Below, piece after piece: positions 15,781-23,876 of a stretch of 32,130 bases of DNA. Every line of letters begins with the position of its first letter. The stretch's first letter is position 1. Below the pieces are notes generated by a model. It was given only the letters and a program-made list of their open reading frames with translations, ran no database searches and was not told where the DNA came from. The DNA comes from Anaerolineae bacterium. Its GTDB lineage: Bacteria > Chloroflexota > Anaerolineae > Aggregatilineales > JAFGMM01. A program made the translations under genes and the position numbers. The stretch spans positions 1 through 32,130 of the forward strand of contig JAFGMM010000347.1 in NCBI GenBank assembly GCA_016927535.1. The letters run 5' to 3'.

Positions 15781-16353
15781 ATGTACAACGAAATAGATAA
15801 CCGCCCGCGCATTTCGCCCCCGACTCTCTTGGCCGCTGGGGCGGGGCTGGGTGTGCTGATGATCGGCCTGGCCGTGGTATGGATCGCGGCGATCCAGGGG
15901 CGCGACCTGGCGGCGCTCTTCCCGCCGGCCCCGTGGGGACTGCTGGCGGCAGGCATCTTGGCCGGCGCAGGCTTTGCGGCGGTGCAGTGGGTGCTCTTCC
16001 GGCGCACTGCGCTGCTTCGCGCCGAAGTTGCGCAGTTCGAGCAGGTGATCGATTTCGCGGCGCTACGCTGGTATCACGTCGCCGTGCTTGCGATGCTGGC
16101 CGCCGTACCGGAGGAACTGCTGTTCCGGGGCGGGCTGGTGCCGGATGCCGGACTCATCGGCGCGGCGCTGCTCTTCGGGTTGGCGCACGCTCTGTCTTGG
16201 CGCTACTTCGTGTACGCGAGCGCGGCGGGGATGGTCTTGGGGCTGCTGATGCTGTGGACGGGGAATCTGTGGGCGCCCATCGCGGCGCACGCGGTAATCG
16301 ATGCGATCATCTTGACTTTGTTGGTCCGGCGCCGCCCGGCGGGCGGCTGGTGA
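15781..16353 (+). CDS. CPBP-family intramembrane glutamic protease (Abi/CAAX-like)
   Basis: A 190-residue membrane protein with about five to six hydrophobic segments. The family motifs are EELLFR (E111, E112, R116), FGLAH (F132, H136) and a third His motif HAVID (H170 to D174), where Asp takes the usual Asn position. Members cleave prenylated or other membrane-embedded proteins, or act as scaffolds. The substrate is unknown. The ATG follows GAGGAG by 5 nt. It converges on the anti-sigma gene with only 6 nt between the stops. Confidence 0.85.
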   Translation: MYNEIDNRPRISPPTLLAAGAGLGVLMIGLAVVWIAAIQGRDLAALFPPAPWGLLAAGILAGAGFAAVQWVLFRRTALLRAEVAQFEQVIDFAALRWYHVAVLAMLAAVPEELLFRGGLVPDAGLIGAALLFGLAHALSWRYFVYASAAGMVLGLLMLWTGNLWAPIAAHAVIDAIILTLLVRRRPAGGW

Positions 16354-16359
16354 TCCATT

Positions 16360-16737
16360 TCAGGTGACCAGCGGCGACGCCCCTGGCTCGCCCCGGTTAC
16401 GCCGCCGGATCGCAATGTACCAAAGCCCGGCGCCAATCGCCACCGCGCCGGCCACCTGGAGCGAGCGGCGCGGGAACCAACCAGGGCCGGGCGTCTCGCC
16501 CGGCGCAGGCGCCTGCACCAGCGCAAACTTAAGCTCCTGTACAAAGTCGGGTCGCGGATAAACCGGCTTTAGCGTGGTTTCTAGCTCCCAGACCAGGCGC
16601 TTGAGATCGTCCAGCGCCGCGCGCGCGTCGGGATAGCGCGCCAGCACGTCTTCCGGCAGCGCAACGTCGCCGGATAAGGCATCGGGGCACCTTTCCAACA
16701 GGTCTTCTAACATGGCCGGCGTTAACGTCTCGTCCAT
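16360..16737 (-). CDS. Presumptive anti-sigma factor, single-pass membrane protein
   Basis: A 125-residue protein that I cannot assign by sequence alone. Residues ~1-75 are acidic and helical (MDETLTPAMLEDLLERC). One hydrophobic helix lies at about 93-112 and is followed by an Arg-rich stop (RRRNRG). It starts 13 nt after the ECF sigma stop. Size, topology and position fit an anti-sigma factor with a cytoplasmic sigma-binding N-terminus. The usual zinc-binding HxxxCxxC motif of the ZAS domain is absent, and almost nothing remains outside the membrane to act as sensor. Confidence 0.65.
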   Translation of the reverse strand: MDETLTPAMLEDLLERCPDALSGDVALPEDVLARYPDARAALDDLKRLVWELETTLKPVYPRPDFVQELKFALVQAPAPGETPGPGWFPRRSLQVAGAVAIGAGLWYIAIRRRNRGEPGASPLVT

Positions 16738-16750
16738 CAAGGTTTTTCCC

Positions 16751-17362
16751 TCATTTCGACCGGGTGCGGCGGAGGCCAAACCACCGCCGCTTTTTCTTCG
16801 GTTCAGCCGCCGGTAACGTCAACGCATCCCGCAGAGTGATGAGCGTGCGGTGGTAGAGCGACTTAACCGCGCCTTCGGTGCGGTCCATAATGCCGCCGAT
16901 TTCGACGTTGGACAGGCGCTCGACAAACTTCAGGATCAACACCTGCTGGCGGTCCGGCGAGAGCCGCCGGACTGCCTCGATCAAGCGGGCATGCTCTTCC
17001 TGGCTTTCGGCGACAGCTTCGGGCATGCCGTCCACCGCGCCGGCAATGATCAAGTCGTCAAGCGGTACAATGTTACGGCGGCTCCGGTCGCGGTGCCAGT
17101 TGGCGACCAAGTTGTGCGCGATCCGGTAGAGCCATGCCGAGAAGGGCACGCCGCGATCCTCGTAGTTGTCAATATTCGCCAGCGCCCGGTAAAATACCCG
17201 CGCAACCAAATCTTCGGCGTCTTGCTGATTACCGACGCGATAATAGACATAATTATAAATGCGCTCGACGTAGCGCTCATAGAGCGCGCCAAAGGCTTCG
17301 GCGTCTTCCTTCGCCTGCGCGATCAGTCGCGCTTCGTCCTCGTAATCTACCGGCACTGTCAT
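16751..17362 (-). CDS. ECF-type RNA polymerase sigma factor
   Basis: A 203-residue sigma-70-family factor with two conserved regions. Region 2 spans about residues 23-95, including the DAEDLVARVF core-binding segment and WLYRIAHNLVANWHR for -10 recognition. Region 4 spans about 133-180, including the SNVEIGGIMDRTEGAVKSL helix-turn-helix for -35 recognition. Regions 1.1 and 3 are missing, as in extracytoplasmic-function factors. The C-terminal tail is basic (KKKRRW). The ATG at 17362 has GAGGGG about 12 nt upstream; a GTG at 17374 is possible but too close to it. Confidence 0.9.
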   Translation of the reverse strand: MTVPVDYEDEARLIAQAKEDAEAFGALYERYVERIYNYVYYRVGNQQDAEDLVARVFYRALANIDNYEDRGVPFSAWLYRIAHNLVANWHRDRSRRNIVPLDDLIIAGAVDGMPEAVAESQEEHARLIEAVRRLSPDRQQVLILKFVERLSNVEIGGIMDRTEGAVKSLYHRTLITLRDALTLPAAEPKKKRRWFGLRRTRSK

Positions 17363-17437
17363 AGGGTATAACACCCCTCGCTAACAAAGGTTGCGAAGTC
17401 AGTGTACCAGGAGGCGGGGCAAAACACCACAAGCCTG

Positions 17438-17443
17438 TATAAT
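17438..17443 (+). promoter_or_regulatory. -10 box upstream of methyltransferase
   Basis: TATAAT with TG directly before it, 43 nt ahead of the ATG at 17487. The -35 region is GC-rich and poor. Confidence 0.4.
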
Positions 17444-17486
17444 CTCTACCGCGTTCAAGTCTTAATTAATAAGAGGCTGGCAGCGA

Positions 17487-18215
17487 ATGGCACCCAGTTT
17501 GTACCGGCGTATCTACCGCAAGCTCGCCCGCCAACCCCGGCGCGAGCTTCCCCGAATCGACTTGGAGCACGCCTTCCCGGAGTACGACCGGGCGCGCTTT
17601 CATCTGACCCGCCTGGGCTTCACCCTCAGCGCCTTGAAGCTTGGTGAACTGCTGTACGTCGTCTTCCTGGCAGCGCGCCGGCCGGCGGCCCAGGTCTTTG
17701 AGATTGGGACCAGCCTGGGCCGAACCACACTTAACATCGCGCTCTGCCTGCCGGCGGGCGGGCACATCTACAGCCTCGACCTGCCCGACGACGCCGGCCT
17801 CGACGCCGGCTCTGGCCTGTACAGCGCCGACCAGGAGCAGGAGGTTAAGGAGTTCGTCAAAGGGTTGTACGTGCAGCCGTACCTCGACACCCTGCCGGTT
17901 ACCCTGCTCAAAGGCGAATCGACCACCTATGACTTTTCGCCCTGGTACGGCAAGATGGACCTGATATTCATCGACGGCGGCCACACGCGGCGCGTGGTCG
18001 AAAGCGACACCGCCAACGCGCTCAAGATGCGCAAGCCGGGCGGCGTCATCCTGTGGCACGACTACCGCTGGGACCGCTACCCCGGCATTTATAACCTCCT
18101 CAACGAACTGGGCAAGACACAGCCGCTTTATGCCATTGAGGGAACCCGGCTGGCCGCCTACATCGACGAGGACAGCGGCGCGGATGTGGCTTATCTGCAA
18201 CGGGCAAAGCCCTAA
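17487..18215 (+). CDS. Class I SAM-dependent methyltransferase (Methyltransf_24-like)
   Basis: A 242-residue Rossmann methyltransferase. The SAM loop is FEIGTSLGRT (71-80), an acidic residue follows the second strand in YSLDLP, and the family's FIDGGHTRRVVESD motif is at about residues 161-174. GGVILWHDY follows near the fifth strand. This pattern matches the Methyltransf_24 group, which often modifies glycans or small molecules; the acceptor is unknown. The ATG is 10 nt after AAGAGG. The AlkD-like gene follows after 16 nt, so the two are probably co-transcribed. Confidence 0.85.
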   Translation: MAPSLYRRIYRKLARQPRRELPRIDLEHAFPEYDRARFHLTRLGFTLSALKLGELLYVVFLAARRPAAQVFEIGTSLGRTTLNIALCLPAGGHIYSLDLPDDAGLDAGSGLYSADQEQEVKEFVKGLYVQPYLDTLPVTLLKGESTTYDFSPWYGKMDLIFIDGGHTRRVVESDTANALKMRKPGGVILWHDYRWDRYPGIYNLLNELGKTQPLYAIEGTRLAAYIDEDSGADVAYLQRAKP

Positions 18216-18231
18216 ACTCAGGAGGAAAACG

Positions 18232-18930
18232 ATGGACTACGAAACCATTATGGCGCAGCTTGAATCGATGGGAGACCCCGAAGTCGTTGCGGGGTTGGCG
18301 CGCGTCGGCTCCACGCCGGGGAAGCTCTACGGCGTCAAGATTCCAAAGGTGCGCGCGCTGGCAAAGGATATCCGCCAAGCGTATCGCAAGGACAAAGCGG
18401 CCCGGCACGCGCTCGCGGCGCAGCTTTGGGATTCCGGCGTACACGAGGCGCGCATCCTGGCGAGCATCATCGACGACCCGGCGCAGGTCGCCGAGGAGCA
18501 AATCGAACGCTGGGCGGCAGATTTCGACTCGTGGGACGTGTGCGACCAGTGCTGCATGAACCTGTTCGAGAAGACGCCTTTCGCCTACGCCAAAGCCGTG
18601 GAATGGAGCACACGCGAAGAAGAGTACGTCAAGCGCGCCGGCTTCGTGATGATGGCGCGCCTGGCGGTCAGCGACAAGCGGGCCGGCGACGACGCCTTCA
18701 CGCCGTTCCTGCCGGTCATTGTGCGCGAGGCGACCGACGAGCGCAACATGGTCAAGAAGGCGGTGAACTGGGCGCTGCGCCAGATCGGGAAGCGCAACCT
18801 CGCGCTGAACGCCGCCGCGATTGCGACCGCCGGACAAATCCAGGCGCTCGACTCGAAGGCGGCGCGCTGGGTCGCGTCGGATGCGCTGCGCGAACTGACC
18901 GACGCGAAGATTCAGGCGCGCTTGCGCTGA
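18232..18930 (+). CDS. DNA alkylation repair protein, AlkD-like HEAT-repeat glycosylase
   Basis: A 232-residue all-helical protein of the AlkC/AlkD family, which excises bulky or positively charged alkylated bases without base flipping. Three residues corresponding to the AlkD active site are in place: W101 and D105 in SWDVCD, and W180 in KKAVNWALRQIG. The spacings (4 and 75) are nearly those of Bacillus AlkD. The start is fixed by AGGAGG 6-7 nt upstream of the ATG at 18232. It follows a methyltransferase gene, but no shared role is evident. Confidence 0.9.
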   Translation: MDYETIMAQLESMGDPEVVAGLARVGSTPGKLYGVKIPKVRALAKDIRQAYRKDKAARHALAAQLWDSGVHEARILASIIDDPAQVAEEQIERWAADFDSWDVCDQCCMNLFEKTPFAYAKAVEWSTREEEYVKRAGFVMMARLAVSDKRAGDDAFTPFLPVIVREATDERNMVKKAVNWALRQIGKRNLALNAAAIATAGQIQALDSKAARWVASDALRELTDAKIQARLR

Positions 18931-18993
18931 AAGACGGGCAGATTTTGAACCGCAAATAACGCAAATATGGTAGTGGCGACTCTTTGACTGATA

Positions 18994-19102
18994 CCTCACC
19001 CCCCGGCCCCCTCTCCACAGGGTGGAGAGGGGGAGAAGACCGCGTTTCGGCGGCTCCGGTTCCCCCTCTCCATGTCATGGAGAGGGGGCTAGGGGGTGAG
19101 GT
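18994..19102. repeat. C-rich/G-rich dispersed hairpin repeat, copy 3 (double unit)
   Basis: Two hairpins: 19007-19033 (12-bp stem ending CTCCAC/GTGGAG, 3-nt loop) and 19062-19088 (10-bp CCCCCTCTCC/GGAGAGGGGG stem with ATG/CAT inside). They are joined by a spacer with CGGCGGCTCCGG, and a similar CGGCGGCTCTG spacer occurs in copy 4. CTCACC at the left end and GGTGAG at the right end make the whole unit an inverted repeat. It fills most of the gap before the exchanger gene. Confidence 0.85.
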
Positions 19103-19171
19103 AAACCAAGTCATTAGTCAATATGTCACCACCACCGCGAATATAAGTGAAACTCAAAGGGAAAACCTCTC

Positions 19172-20266
19172 ATGCGCGCGACATTAGAGAAAATCGGTCT
19201 GACCAAAATCTTCCATGTACTGCTGGTCTTTGTGCCGGCGGCCCTGCTCATCGACCTGACGGGCGGCGACCCCGTACTGGTGTTCATCTTTGCCGGGCTG
19301 GCGCTCATCCCGCTCGCCGACCTCATCGGCGCGGCGACCGAGGAACTCGCCGCGCACACCGGGCCGCGCCTGGGCGGGCTGCTCAACGCCACACTCGGCA
19401 ACACCGCCGAGTTGATTATCACCATCTTCGCCATCAACGAAGGGCTGCTGGAACTGGTCAAGGCGTCGATCACCGGCTCGATCATCGGTAACCTGCTGTT
19501 GGTGCTGGGGTTGAGTCTGCTGCTGGGCGGCCTCAAGAACGGCGTGCAGAAGTTCGGGCGGCAGCAGGCCAGCCTGAACGCGACCCTGCTCATCCTGGCG
19601 GTGACCGCACTGACCGTCCCGTCGATCTTCAGCGGCGCCATCGAACACGAACTGCCGGCCGGCGAAGCGCTCGACGCCGAGCGCCTGCTGAGCGAGGGCG
19701 TGGCGATTGTGATGATCGTCATCTACGGGCTGAGCGTGCTGTACGCCTTTCGCACCAAGCAAGAAGACCCCATGCTGCGCGAGGCGGTGGTCCACGAAAC
19801 GCGCTGGAGCGTCCGGCAGGCGCTCATCGTGTTGGCGCTGGCGACGCTGGGCACGGTCTTCATGAGCGAGACGTTGGTCGGCGCGGTGGAGCACGTCACC
19901 GCACAGCTTGGCTTGACGGAGTTTTTCATCGGCATTATCATCATCCCGTTTATCGGCAATGTGGCGGAGCACCTGGTGGCGGTGCAGGTGGCGCTGAAAG
20001 ACGATATGGAGCTGAGCCTGGCGATATCGCTGGGATCGAGCTTGCAGATTGCGCTGTTCGTCGCGCCGGCGCTGGTGTTTATCGGTTTGCTGTTCGGCCA
20101 AACGCTGCTCTTGATCTTTAACACGTTCGAGTTGGTCGCGCTGATCGCCGCTTCGCTCATCGCCGCGCTGATTGCGCTCGACGGCGAGTCGAACTGGCTG
20201 GAGGGTGCGCAGCTTTTGGCAGTTTACTTTATCATCGCAATCGCGTTCTTCTTCCTGCCGGGGTAG
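19172..20266 (+). CDS. Calcium/cation-proton antiporter, CAX family
   Basis: A 364-residue protein with about eleven hydrophobic segments, in two homologous halves as in CaCA exchangers. The two ion-binding repeats are visible: GGLLNATLGNTAELI at about residues 65-79 and FIGNVAEHLVAVQVALKDD at about 262-280. Each carries the key Glu (TAEL, AEHL). An acidic linker joins the halves. It would expel Ca2+ or another divalent cation in exchange for protons. The start is ATG 19172 with a weak AAAGGG upstream. The next gene begins 19 nt after its stop, so it probably heads a four-gene transcript. Confidence 0.9.
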   Translation: MRATLEKIGLTKIFHVLLVFVPAALLIDLTGGDPVLVFIFAGLALIPLADLIGAATEELAAHTGPRLGGLLNATLGNTAELIITIFAINEGLLELVKASITGSIIGNLLLVLGLSLLLGGLKNGVQKFGRQQASLNATLLILAVTALTVPSIFSGAIEHELPAGEALDAERLLSEGVAIVMIVIYGLSVLYAFRTKQEDPMLREAVVHETRWSVRQALIVLALATLGTVFMSETLVGAVEHVTAQLGLTEFFIGIIIIPFIGNVAEHLVAVQVALKDDMELSLAISLGSSLQIALFVAPALVFIGLLFGQTLLLIFNTFELVALIAASLIAALIALDGESNWLEGAQLLAVYFIIAIAFFFLPG

Positions 20267-20285
20267 GCAGGGGAGCTAACCCAAT

Positions 20286-20993
20286 ATGAAAATGAAAGTC
20301 AAATTCTGGCTCGGTCTCGCAGCCGTCGCCGTAATCGGGGTACTCGTCGGGCGGCGGCTCATGCAAGCTAAACGCATGCCTAACATTGACATCTGGCAAA
20401 AAGAACTGGCGAAGACACGCGGCGCAAACAAGGCAGCGGCGCTCGCGGCGCGCATCCAGGCGCACTACGACGAGCTTTGTGCTGCACGCGCGCACCATGC
20501 ACACCCCGCACTGCGCGAACACCTTGAGAAGAACATCCTGCCGGGCCTGGCGCTCTACCGCGTCCTGCGCACCGAACACGACGACGTGAAGGCGGCGCTG
20601 ACCGAAACGGATGCGCTGCTCGAACTGAGCATGGAACCGGCAAAAAAGCTCATGGCAGGGCTTAGGCATGTCCCGAATGCCTTTGGTTTGCTGCGCCGGC
20701 TGGTCCCGCCCATAATGCGCTCCAACTTCCCCGAAGCGGGTTGGAAGATCGAATGGGTGGAGAACAGCAGCCAGAGCGTCGCATTTAACCTGCACAGTTG
20801 TTTTTGCGTAGACACGCTAACCGCCTGCGGTGCGCCCGAACTGGCGCCTTCTTTCTGCCGGCTAGACGACGTGATTTCCGGCGAACTGGCGCCGGCGATC
20901 AGTTGGGATCGCACACAAACCATCGCGCGCGGCGCCGAATACTGCGACTTTCGCTGGAGTCGAAAAGCAAACGAGTATGGAAAAGCGGATTAA
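20286..20993 (+). CDS. L-2-amino-thiazoline-4-carboxylic acid hydrolase-family protein
   Basis: A 235-residue protein. An N-terminal hydrophobic helix (residues 7-22) would anchor it in the membrane, which the plain soluble enzymes of the family lack. Residues ~95-228 match the ATC-hydrolase family pattern: a Cys in TACGAPELAPSFCRLDD, then the ending RTQTIARGAEYCDFRW. The type member opens the thiazoline ring in conversion of ATC toward cysteine, but many relatives have no tested activity. The last 17 bp overlap the kinase gene, pointing to translational coupling. Confidence 0.75.
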   Translation: MKMKVKFWLGLAAVAVIGVLVGRRLMQAKRMPNIDIWQKELAKTRGANKAAALAARIQAHYDELCAARAHHAHPALREHLEKNILPGLALYRVLRTEHDDVKAALTETDALLELSMEPAKKLMAGLRHVPNAFGLLRRLVPPIMRSNFPEAGWKIEWVENSSQSVAFNLHSCFCVDTLTACGAPELAPSFCRLDDVISGELAPAISWDRTQTIARGAEYCDFRWSRKANEYGKAD

Positions 20994-21984
20994 AGAACGA
21001 TACCACGACGGCATTCTGCGCGAAGCCATGCAGCGCTACGGCGTCGCCGACGGGCAAATCCACCTGCTGGACGGCTTCGAGAGCTTCATGTACGAATTCG
21101 AGCGCGCCGGCGCGGCGTACATCCTGCGCATCGGGCACAGCATCCGCCGCAGCGAAGCGCTCATTCAAGGCGAGGTCGATTGGCTGAACCACCTGGCCGA
21201 CGGAGGCGCTTCGGTCGCCAGGGCGGTGCTGTCTCAGAACGGCAGCCTGGTCGAGCCAATCGGCGACGGGTGCGGCGGGCGCTTCCTGGCGACGGCGTTT
21301 GTCAAGGCGGCGGGCCGACCTCCCTGGGAGACGGGCTGGAGCGCCGCGCTCTACGAGCGATACGGGCAGCTGCTCGGCAGGATGCACGCTCTCTCCCGGC
21401 GCTACGAACTGCCCGACCCGGCCTGGAAGCGCCCGGAGTGGGACGACCCGATCAACATGGACATGGAGCAGTGGCTGCCGGATTCGGAGGCGGTCGCACG
21501 CGAGAAGTTCACCCAAGTGAAGGCCTATCTGCGGGCGCTGCCGAAAGACCCGGCGAGCTACGGGCTTATCCACCAGGACGCGCACGGCGCTAACTTCTTC
21601 GTGGACGAGGCGGGCAATATCACGTTGTTCGACTTCGACGACTGCGTGTACAGTTGGTTTATCTACGATATTGCAATGGTCCTGTTCTACATGGTGACGT
21701 TCGAAGACGACCCGCCGGCCTTCACGCGGTGGTTTATGCCGCACTTCCTGCGCGGGTACGCGGGCGAAAACAAGCTCGACCCGGTCTGGCTGAAGGAACT
21801 GCCGCACTTTATGAAGCTGCGCGAGATCGACCTGTACGCGGTGCTCCATCGCAGCTTTGACGACCCGGAGAACGTCGATGATGCGTGGATCAAGCGCTAT
21901 ATGACGGGCCGGAAGCATAAAATCGAGAGCGACACGCCGTACATCGACTTTGATTTCATGTCGCTGGCGTCCTACTTAAACTGA
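20977..21984 (+). CDS. APH/choline-kinase-like phosphotransferase
   Basis: A 335-residue protein kinase-like fold enzyme. The catalytic loop is HQDAHGANFF (H199, D201, N206) and the metal-binding motif LFDFDD is at 217-222. The N-lobe is short, with a candidate ATP lysine not obvious. The family phosphorylates small molecules such as aminoglycosides, choline, homoserine or methylthioribose. Nothing here points to antibiotic resistance. Its start overlaps the ATC-hydrolase-family gene by 17 bp, and the EamA transporter follows after 8 nt, so the substrate may be connected with those. Confidence 0.85.
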   Translation: MEKRIKERYHDGILREAMQRYGVADGQIHLLDGFESFMYEFERAGAAYILRIGHSIRRSEALIQGEVDWLNHLADGGASVARAVLSQNGSLVEPIGDGCGGRFLATAFVKAAGRPPWETGWSAALYERYGQLLGRMHALSRRYELPDPAWKRPEWDDPINMDMEQWLPDSEAVAREKFTQVKAYLRALPKDPASYGLIHQDAHGANFFVDEAGNITLFDFDDCVYSWFIYDIAMVLFYMVTFEDDPPAFTRWFMPHFLRGYAGENKLDPVWLKELPHFMKLREIDLYAVLHRSFDDPENVDDAWIKRYMTGRKHKIESDTPYIDFDFMSLASYLN

Positions 21985-21992
21985 TATCTGCG

Positions 21993-22886
21993 ATGACTAC
22001 ACAAGAACTCAGCTTGAAAGAAAAACAATTCGATGCGCGCACGCTCGCCGCGCTTGGGATTACCCTACTCTTCTGGGCTTCGGCGTTCGCCGGGATCCGC
22101 GCCGCGCTCGACGCTTACGGGCCGGGACACCTGGCGCTGTTCCGGTTCCTGGTCGCGTCGGCTACACTGGCGATCTACGCGCTCGTGACTCGAATGCCCC
22201 TCCCGGACCGGGAAGACTTACCGCGCATCGCGGCGCTGGGTTTTGTCGGGATCACAGTCTATCACGTAGCGCTGAACTACGGCGAAGAGACCGTGACGGC
22301 CGGCGCGGCGAGTATGCTCATCGCCGCCGCGCCGGCCGTCACGGCGCTGCTGGCGACGCGCTTCCTGGGCGAGCGGCTCGAAGTGTGGGGGTGGGCCGGC
22401 ATCGGCGTCAGCTTCGCCGGCGTGGCGCTGATCGCGCTGGGCGAGGGCAGCGGCGTCGCGTTCGACCCCGGCGCGCTGTTAGTTCTGCTCTCAGCCTGCG
22501 CGACCAGCGTGTACTTTGTCTTTCAGAAACCGCTGCTCAAGAAGTACGGCGCGTTCCGGTTCACCGCTTACGGCATCTGGGCCGGCACGCTCTTTATGTT
22601 GGCACTGTTGCCCGGCTTGCCGCAGGCCATCGCCGAAGCGCCGCCCGGCGCGACCCTGGCGGTGGTGTACCTGGGCGTGTTCCCGGCGGCGCTCGCTTAT
22701 ATGACCTGGACCTATGTCCTCTCCCGCGCCCCCGCCTCGATTGCGACCAGCTTCCTCTACCTCTCGCCGGTGCTGGCGACGTTTATTGCGTGGGTCTGGT
22801 TGGGCGAAACGCCGGCGCTGCTGTCGATTGTGGGCGGCGCGGCGGCGCTGGCGGGTGTCATCGTGGTGAACCGGTGGGGGCGCTGA
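21993..22886 (+). CDS. EamA/DMT-family transporter
   Basis: A 297-residue protein with ten predicted membrane helices in two EamA repeats (about residues 18-146 and 158-295). The first repeat has the typical [13 protein letters not shown] start, and each repeat ends with an ALxGVxLI-like helix. These carriers export or import metabolites such as amino acids or nucleosides. The gene is 8 nt after the kinase stop, without a clear Shine-Dalgarno, so it probably relies on coupled translation. It converges on the pentapeptide gene with a 14-nt gap. Confidence 0.88.
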   Translation: MTTQELSLKEKQFDARTLAALGITLLFWASAFAGIRAALDAYGPGHLALFRFLVASATLAIYALVTRMPLPDREDLPRIAALGFVGITVYHVALNYGEETVTAGAASMLIAAAPAVTALLATRFLGERLEVWGWAGIGVSFAGVALIALGEGSGVAFDPGALLVLLSACATSVYFVFQKPLLKKYGAFRFTAYGIWAGTLFMLALLPGLPQAIAEAPPGATLAVVYLGVFPAALAYMTWTYVLSRAPASIATSFLYLSPVLATFIAWVWLGETPALLSIVGGAAALAGVIVVNRWGR

Positions 22887-22900
22887 GGGTTATCCTCAGC

Positions 22901-23629
22901 CTATTGGCCCCACTCTGGGCACCGTCTACAAACGGTATCCCTCGAGGTGTCGCACTTGACGAGATAGCTGGCATATGCTTCACATGTATCGAACTCTGTG
23001 CAGGGATCATCGAGCGATTTGTTGCACACCAGAGTCTCCTCAGACGGTCGAAAAGAGAACACTACAGATAGTATCAGCGCTACCAATAACATGAGCGCCA
23101 GGCCCCGCCAAAAGGCCACGACCTTCCAAGGGGACGTTGCAATCGGTCGTGGCGCGAGGCGACCAGGGCTTGGTGCCGGACTGAGTAGTCCTCCGAAAGG
23201 TATTTGGTAACGTACCCGCTCCCATACGGAGGGGTTATAGGAAGTGCCATCAGGTAAAATTGTTCGCTCATCATATATTGCGTCGGTAAAATCTGCCGTC
23301 TTACTATTCTCGACGCCTTTTAGGCTTGCGCCACGAAGGTCGGCGCCGGAGAAGTTAGCTCCTCTAATATCCGCTCCGTTCAAATGAGCCTCGCGCAAAT
23401 CAGCTTCGCGCAAATCGGCCTCTATAAGACAGGCTACTTCTAGATGAGCTTCCCGCAAATCTACTCCGGCTAAGTTCGCTCCGATCAACTGTGCATCAGG
23501 TAAACGAGCTTTATTGAAGATGGTCCTCGGTAAGAAGTGCATAAAGCTCAGATCGGCCCCTCTTAAATTTTCTCCTGTAAAGTTGAAATTATGGGAAAGC
23601 AATTCATCAATGACTTCCTCACGGTCCAT
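22901..23629 (-). CDS. Pentapeptide-repeat protein with TM helix and Cys-rich C-terminus
   Basis: A 242-residue protein in three parts. Residues ~18-104 are pentapeptide repeats (A(D/N)LxG type, for example ADLREADLREAHLNGADI), which fold as a right-handed square beta helix. TADFTDA and a TILPDGTSY motif follow at ~111-131, common after such repeats. One transmembrane helix is at 173-193, preceded by basic residues, so the repeats should be cytoplasmic. The last ~45 residues lie outside and hold six cysteines (202, 210, 216, 226, 234, 237), probably disulfide-linked. An AGGAGAT Shine-Dalgarno precedes the ATG at 23629. Its GC content is clearly lower than its neighbours. The function is unknown. 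Confidence 0.85.
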   Translation of the reverse strand: MDREEVIDELLSHNFNFTGENLRGADLSFMHFLPRTIFNKARLPDAQLIGANLAGVDLREAHLEVACLIEADLREADLREAHLNGADIRGANFSGADLRGASLKGVENSKTADFTDAIYDERTILPDGTSYNPSVWERVRYQIPFGGLLSPAPSPGRLAPRPIATSPWKVVAFWRGLALMLLVALILSVVFSFRPSEETLVCNKSLDDPCTEFDTCEAYASYLVKCDTSRDTVCRRCPEWGQ

Positions 23630-23700
23630 GTTTTCATCTCCTATAACACCAAGACTGCACAACTCTAAGCACATGTTACATCTAAATACATAATCACTAT

Positions 23701-23728
23701 ACTATAGGTAAACATATAAAAATGAAAA
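23701..23728 (-). promoter_or_regulatory. Promoter of pentapeptide gene
   Basis: On the minus strand TTTTCA (23723-23728) and TATAGT (23701-23706) are 16 nt apart, in a strongly AT-rich patch. The leader would be about 65 nt. The AT-rich composition raises the chance of false matches. Confidence 0.4.
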
Positions 23729-23814
23729 GAAAGTATAAAAAATTTGTATTTTTCAGCGGCGCAACCCACACTTAAACCGGACGCCCCGCACAATCTCTAA
23801 CAGGATATGCTCTT

Positions 23815-23841
23815 AAAAACAAACGGCGAGCCATGCTCGCC
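23815..23841 (-). terminator. Rho-independent terminator of the FHA gene
   Basis: On the minus strand a perfect 7-bp stem GGCGAGC/GCTCGCC with a 3-nt loop is followed by GTTTGTTTTT. It lies 36 nt after the FHA stop. It is the cleanest intrinsic terminator in the window. Confidence 0.8.
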
Positions 23842-23876
23842 TGTTACCAAAATAATTTATATATCGAACATTCAGA

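Noticed and set aside
20977-21984. Aminoglycoside resistance gene
   Set aside because: Only the general kinase motifs of the APH superfamily are present; context is metabolic and no resistance-specific feature is seen.
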